From Peptococcaceae bacterium UBA3937 (GTDB lineage Bacteria; Bacillota; Peptococcia; DRI-13; DTU073), in the NCBI GenBank assembly GCA_002385735.1, contig DGEB01000022.1, forward strand, positions 1 through 8,778: a stretch of 8,778 bases of DNA, read 5' to 3'. The translations under genes and the position numbers were made by a program. This document shows, in pieces, positions 5,904 through 8,778 of the stretch; within the stretch, counting starts at the first letter, position 1, and each line of letters starts with the position of its first letter. Under the pieces are notes generated by a model. That model ran no database searches. It saw only the letters and a program-made list of their open reading frames with translations, and was not told the origin of the DNA.

Positions 5904-7403
5904 TCAAGCTTGATTTTCATTTGCTTTCGTGCGCTTTCTCTTCCTCCAGGCACGCACAATGATGATGATAAAAGGTACCGCAACCACCAGATAGGGGATA
6001 AGGGTAACAAGCGCAACCACTAACTTGCCCAAACCTACCAGAATGTTATTGATGGCCTCGATGAAACCTTCCTTCGCCCGCTGTCCTACTCCTTTCAGCC
6101 CGCCGGCGGTTACTTGCTGCGTAGAGACCACCGCTTGTTTTAGCGTAATAGTTACCGTGGAAAAGTCCGTTTGATTAGTAAGGAAGCGTAAGCGGCCTTC
6201 GGTGCTTTCGAGATCGGCCCTGGTCTGGGCCAATTCTTTTTCTACTGCCAAAATCTCTTCCAGTTTCCCGGACTTGGTGAGAATGGCCAGCAACCTTTCT
6301 TCCTTAGTCCGCATCGCTTTCAGACGACCGGTGATATCAATAAATTCCTCGGTCACATCCCGTGCGTTAATATCCTTATGCTCCATCTTACCTAAAGCAT
6401 CGATTCCTTCAAGAAAAGCCTCGAATTGGGGTTGCGGAATTCTTACCTGCAGGGAGCCGCGTTTTGTGCCAAGATCATCAACGATGCTTTCCGATTCATT
6501 AGCAATATAGCCATTGAGACTAAGCACTTTTTCCCGAATCGCGTTTAACGCCTGGTCATAATCATCCACCACCAGATTGAGGTTGGCGTTTTTAATGATT
6601 TTCCGATCCAGGATTTCCCCGGCACCGGTCTCAGGAGAAGTCTCCGGTTCGGTGGGTTCATTAACCTCAGTGCTGCGGTCGATTCCGTCCGCCGGTTCGT
6701 TCATGGTCTTGGCGACCGAAAAAGCGGGCGAACCGTCTTCTTGCATCAAGGCACGGTCTTGCAGCACCTCTGAGCTGGCGGTGGCATTTAACTCAAACGC
6801 TGTGCTACCTACGTCCGGCGCGGGAACAGCATTAGGAGCAACCGAACGGGCGACCGTATCCTGCTCCGTGGTAAAAGCAATTTGCTCATCAGCAGCATCC
6901 CGGGAGAAGAAACCGGTCAGGCCAGGGCTGTGGTAACCGGCCTCCGGGGCACTGCTGCCACCATATCCTACAGAGTATTCCGGTGCCACCATATCCCCGC
7001 CCTGCCACTTTACGCTATAAAAAAGACTCAATAAGGACGGTGAAGCAAGTAAAAGCACGACTAAAACAAGGGCAACAGGAATCAGGGCGGCCGGCGCCTT
7101 GGCGCCAAAAGCCCTCTGACTTAACCTTGCCCAAAAACCTTTTTTCTTTGGCGTCTCCGGTAAGTTAACCGGTTCATTCGGTTGACTCTGCTCTAATTTA
7201 GCGAATAAATCAGTACGAAAACTGGCCGGAGGGATGACCTCGCCGAGGGAGGAAAGCTGGGCACTGACATTCTGTAAACGCTGCAGCTCTTGCTTACATG
7301 CCGGGCAATTAGCCAAATGATCTTTTATGGAGCCAAGTTCACTGGCCTCCAATTCACAATCGAGATAAGCCGATAAATGGTCCTGGAAGTCTTTACAGTT
7401 CAT
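5904..7403 (-). CDS. zinc-finger anti-sigma factor fused to DUF4349, two membrane segments
   Basis: The probable role is to bind and inhibit the ECF sigma factor encoded just upstream and release it on an envelope signal. The 499-residue protein (numbered from ATG 7403) starts with a ZAS/zf-HC2 domain: Cys3, then His29-x3-Cys33-x2-Cys36. A strong hydrophobic segment lies near 104-130. A Ser/Thr/Pro/Glu-rich linker (about 135-265) leads to a region I recognise as DUF4349 (about 268-422), whose helical part (about 360-405, rich in Lys/Glu/Leu) looks like a coiled coil. A second membrane segment (about 461-483) and a basic tail RAWRKRKRTK close the protein. Predicted topology: zinc finger in the cytoplasm, DUF4349 outside, tail in the cytoplasm. 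The start follows AGGAGG by 7 bases; the earlier ATG at 7421 overlaps the sigma stop and places this SD inside the coding sequence. RsiW-type proteins have one membrane segment and are about 200 residues, so this is an enlarged form. Confidence 0.88.
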   Translation of the reverse strand: MNCKDFQDHLSAYLDCELEASELGSIKDHLANCPACKQELQRLQNVSAQLSSLGEVIPPASFRTDLFAKLEQSQPNEPVNLPETPKKKGFWARLSQRAFGAKAPAALIPVALVLVVLLLASPSLLSLFYSVKWQGGDMVAPEYSVGYGGSSAPEAGYHSPGLTGFFSRDAADEQIAFTTEQDTVARSVAPNAVPAPDVGSTAFELNATASSEVLQDRALMQEDGSPAFSVAKTMNEPADGIDRSTEVNEPTEPETSPETGAGEILDRKIIKNANLNLVVDDYDQALNAIREKVLSLNGYIANESESIVDDLGTKRGSLQVRIPQPQFEAFLEGIDALGKMEHKDINARDVTEEFIDITGRLKAMRTKEERLLAILTKSGKLEEILAVEKELAQTRADLESTEGRLRFLTNQTDFSTVTITLKQAVVSTQQVTAGGLKGVGQRAKEGFIEAINNILVGLGKLVVALVTLIPYLVVAVPFIIIIVRAWRKRKRTKANENQA

Positions 7404-7410
7404 TCCCATC

Positions 7411-7416
7411 CCTCCT
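7411..7416 (-). promoter_or_regulatory. ribosome binding site fixing the anti-sigma start
   Basis: AGGAGG on the minus strand lies 7 bases before ATG 7401-7403, and just inside the frame opened by ATG 7419-7421. The upstream ATG overlaps the sigma-factor TGA (ATGA) but has no SD, so the internal ATG is the better start. The close coupling still suggests co-translation of the two genes. Confidence 0.7.
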
Positions 7417-7417
7417 T

Positions 7418-8035
7418 TCATATTGATAGACGCTCTTCTGGTGATTTTTGTTCCCGCTGACTATTTTGTTCCTGTGCTGACAATATTTTTTCCTTTAAAT
7501 AATTTCTTGCCCTGCTAATGCGGGATTTTACCGTACCTAAAGAACATTCTAACTGTTCGGCAATTTCCTCATAGGAAAGTCCCTGGATATCTCTTAGAAT
7601 AAGGGCCATCCGGAATTCCGGGGTCAATGTATTGATCAGGTCTTGCAATTCGTGTTGCAATTCTTGTTGTTCGTAAATTTCGGCCGGTCCCGGGACGTCC
7701 GCCGGAATCTGTTTTTTCATTTCCCAGTCGCCAAAACTTACTTCCTGCTCGAGGGATTCCAGCGACACCCGATAGCGTTTCCGCAGTTCGTCACGGCACA
7801 CATTAGTGGCAATGCGGCAAAGCCAGGTGGAAAAAGAGGCGTCACCGCGAAACCCTTTGATCGATTGAAAGGCTCTCAAGAATGCTTCTTGAGCCAAATC
7901 ATTGGCGTCATGGTAATTACCGGTCATCCGGTAAGCTAGTGTATATATTTTCCGTTCATAACGGCAAACCAGTTCCTCAAAAGCATGCAGATCGCCGGCT
8001 TTGCTCTTGGCCACCAGCTCAACGTCATTGTACAC
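7418..8035 (-). CDS. ECF (group 4) RNA polymerase sigma factor, SigW-like
   Basis: This is an extracytoplasmic-function sigma factor that would direct RNA polymerase to a stress regulon. It has 205 residues and only regions 2 and 4. Region 2 spans about 18-88, with YHDANDLAQEAFLRAF (41-56) and FRGDASFSTWLCRIATN (62-78). Region 4 spans about 134-184, with the helix-turn-helix GLSYEEIAEQLECSLGTVKSRISRAR (152-177). The start is GTG at 8035, 7 bases after AAGGGAGG (8043-8050); an ATG at 8040 is out of frame. The gene ends in an overlap with an alternative start of the anti-sigma gene. It resembles SigW/RpoE-type factors, but the target regulon cannot be read here. ECF factors usually activate their own promoter; I did not find a clear ECF-type promoter upstream. 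Confidence 0.93.
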   Translation of the reverse strand: MYNDVELVAKSKAGDLHAFEELVCRYERKIYTLAYRMTGNYHDANDLAQEAFLRAFQSIKGFRGDASFSTWLCRIATNVCRDELRKRYRVSLESLEQEVSFGDWEMKKQIPADVPGPAEIYEQQELQHELQDLINTLTPEFRMALILRDIQGLSYEEIAEQLECSLGTVKSRISRARNYLKEKILSAQEQNSQREQKSPEERLSI

Positions 8036-8084
8036 GACATTGCCTCCCTTCGTTTTACAATTTTTTTATTATCTAGTTATTTAT

Positions 8085-8113
8085 TTTATCATATTCGTCA
8101 AGCAAATTGGGAA
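8085..8113 (-). promoter_or_regulatory. possible promoter of the sigma-factor operon
   Basis: The best sigma-A-like match upstream is TTCCCA (8108-8113) with 17-base spacing to GATAAA (8085-8090), each 4 of 6 to consensus. A stray TTGACG (8096-8101) has no -10 at a good distance. No AAC / CGT pair of the SigW type is correctly spaced. The region is very A/T-rich, so matches arise easily. Confidence 0.28.
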
Positions 8114-8135
8114 AAAGGTTAAAAGAAGTGAAAAA

Positions 8136-8164
8136 GGATATCTTGCTGAAAAAAGGGGAAAATA
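8136..8164 (+). promoter_or_regulatory. possible forespore (sigma-F/G-like) promoter
   Basis: GGGGAAAATA (8155-8164) fits the sigma-F -10 pattern GGnrAnAnTw, and GGATA (8136-8140) fits GYWTA at 4 of 5, with a 14-base spacer. Transcription would start near 8170, about 80 bases before the Asn/Gln-rich gene. The consensus is from Bacillus subtilis and the spacer is a base short, so this is a suggestion. Confidence 0.35.
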
Positions 8165-8169
8165 CAACT

Positions 8170-8180
8170 TAGAAAGGAGG
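8170..8180 (+). promoter_or_regulatory. SD-like element with no start codon (STAB-SD-like)
   Basis: TAGAAAGGAGG is an 11-base perfect complement to the 3' end of Firmicute 16S rRNA, stronger than any gene-linked SD here. No ATG, GTG or TTG follows at a usable distance, and the true gene start, with its own AAGGAGGT, is 72 bases further on. The core GAAAGGAGG is the same as the STAB-SD element of cry3A leaders, where ribosome binding protects the mRNA 5' end. That role here is inferred. Confidence 0.4.
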
Positions 8181-8251
8181 CTGATTTTTCGTAAGAGGAA
8201 ATATTTACAGGATCATCAATTCCCATTGAAGAAACAAGGAGGTCTATCAAA

Positions 8252-8617
8252 ATGCCTAACAATCAGAACACAAAGAATGCCAACAATAATGCTCGTCAAA
8301 AGGCCAACCTGAATCAGCAAAAGGCCAATCAGTATCAGCAGGAGGCCGCTGAAGAACTGACCAAGGCCAATAAAACCTTCCAAAAATCCTATGTCACGCA
8401 GCCCCTTGGGCAAAATAACTATGCCCAGAACAACAATGCCCCCAATAATTGGGCCGGTTATAACAACCAGTATAATCAGGAAGCGGCCAATGAATTCTTG
8501 AACAACAATGGCCCGCAGCAAAACCGTTCCGGCTACATTGTGCCCGATTTGAACGAAGAAGCCGGTTACCGGAAGAACAAAGCCAACAAGAAAAATCAGC
8601 AGAACAACCAGGAATAA
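8252..8617 (+). CDS. small Asn/Gln-rich protein, gamma-type SASP-like
   Basis: I do not assign this 121-residue protein to a family with certainty. It has 32 Asn and 18 Gln (about 41% together), no Cys or His, no Met beyond the start, no membrane segment and no signal peptide. Two copies of NQYxQEAAxE(L/F) lie at 26-36 and 72-82. A Lys/Asn/Gln-rich tail ends the protein and a less biased segment, SGYIVPDLNEEAGYRK, covers 93-108. Gamma-type small acid-soluble spore proteins are also Gln/Asn-rich, repeat-built and free of Cys and internal Met, and serve as amino-acid stores in the spore. Against this, the protein has more Lys/Arg than Asp/Glu and lacks the FGTEFASET motif. A perfect AAGGAGGT (8236-8243) lies 8 bases before ATG, and a strong terminator follows 20 bases after the stop, so it is a well-expressed single-gene unit divergent from the sigma operon. 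Confidence 0.8.
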   Translation: MPNNQNTKNANNNARQKANLNQQKANQYQQEAAEELTKANKTFQKSYVTQPLGQNNYAQNNNAPNNWAGYNNQYNQEAANEFLNNNGPQQNRSGYIVPDLNEEAGYRKNKANKKNQQNNQE

Positions 8618-8636
8618 GGGTTTAAAAGGATACCCG

Positions 8637-8675
8637 GGAGAGAAAGATGTGCTCTTTCTCTCCTTCTCTTTTTCT
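8637..8675 (+). terminator. intrinsic terminator of the Asn/Gln-rich gene
   Basis: A perfect 11-bp stem, GGAGAGAAAGA (8637-8647) with TCTTTCTCTCC (8653-8663), has a 5-base loop TGTGC and is followed by a T/C-rich tract with five Ts at 8669-8673. It begins 20 bases after the stop codon. The tract is interrupted by Cs, but the stem is strong. Confidence 0.8.
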
Positions 8676-8711
8676 CCTGTTTCTTGCCCTCCTCTTGTCT
8701 TTTATCCCCAT

Positions 8712-8756
8712 GGAAAGCTTTCCGGCAAAAGCCGGCGGAATTTTTTAGCATCCGCC
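8712..8756. repeat. cluster of overlapping inverted repeats
   Basis: Three inverted repeats lie together: the palindrome GGAAAGCTTTCC (8712-8723); CCGGC-AAAA-GCCGG (8722-8735); and GGCGGA (8734-8739) with TCCGCC (8751-8756). The second and third share two bases and would compete. Six Ts (8741-8746) lie 5 bases after the second stem, so it might be a weak plus-strand terminator, or a leader element for a gene beyond the window. The rest of 8676-8778 shows no gene. Confidence 0.4.
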
Positions 8757-8778
8757 CTCATAGTGTAAAATTGTTGTA

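Noticed and set aside
7404..7421. Anti-sigma start at ATG 7421 (ATGA overlap with the sigma gene)
   Set aside because: The only good SD lies inside this six-codon extension and points to ATG 7403. It remains a possible minor start.
8096..8101. TTGACG as the -35 of the sigma-factor promoter
   Set aside because: No acceptable -10 lies 16-18 bases downstream; the nearest TAGATA needs a 20-base spacer.
8001..8312. Plus-strand 103-residue reading frame over the divergent promoter region
   Set aside because: It covers the sigma start and the A/T-rich intergenic region in a different frame, has no SD at its start, and ends inside the Asn/Gln-rich gene.
8216..8521. Hydrophobic 101-residue membrane-like protein on the minus strand
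   Set aside because: It is the antisense of the Asn/Gln-rich gene: AAT, AAC and CAA codons read in reverse give Ile, Val and Leu. No ribosome site or family match supports it.

Overview
The window looks like one end of a metagenome- or draft-derived contig from a spore-forming, probably anaerobic Firmicute (Bacillota, Clostridia-like). Reasons: strong AGGAGG-type Shine-Dalgarno sites, frequent TTG and GTG starts, a Gram-positive polA-mutM-coaE cluster, an ECF sigma/anti-sigma pair of the SigW-RsiW kind, and an Asn/Gln-rich protein resembling a spore-core protein. I cannot fix the genus. No mobile element, CRISPR array, tRNA or rRNA was seen.

Layout. Bases 1-88 are not biological. They read as an Illumina P5/Nextera library adapter with an i5 index, fused to the true sequence that begins at 89. 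Bases 89-5770 carry a minus-strand housekeeping cluster, in transcription order polA (DNA polymerase I), mutM (formamidopyrimidine-DNA glycosylase), coaE (dephospho-CoA kinase), a membrane-anchored lytic transglycosylase, and a nicotinate phosphoribosyltransferase cut off by the adapter. A clear sigma-A-type promoter sits in the mutM-coaE gap, so the last three genes can be transcribed separately. Bases 5827-5876 hold a terminator for the upstream operon, with the likely polA promoter embedded in it. Bases 5904-8035 carry a minus-strand two-gene operon: an ECF sigma factor, then a zinc-finger anti-sigma protein fused to an extracytoplasmic DUF4349 domain with a second membrane segment. Bases 8252-8617 carry a plus-strand, Asn/Gln-rich, 121-residue protein, divergent from the sigma gene and followed by a strong terminator. 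The last 100 bases hold only inverted repeats.

How the genes fit together. PolA and MutM act together in base-excision repair: MutM removes oxidised purines and PolA fills the gap. CoaE completes coenzyme A synthesis and the nicotinate phosphoribosyltransferase feeds NAD salvage. The lytic transglycosylase acts on peptidoglycan, and the sigma/anti-sigma pair probably senses envelope stress. Most of the window is ordinary core genome. The points most worth checking are the adapter artefact, the DUF4349 anti-sigma fusion, the spore-protein-like gene with an SD-like element (STAB-SD resemblance) in its leader, and the expanded, degenerate exonuclease region of PolA. I found no convincing new multi-gene system.
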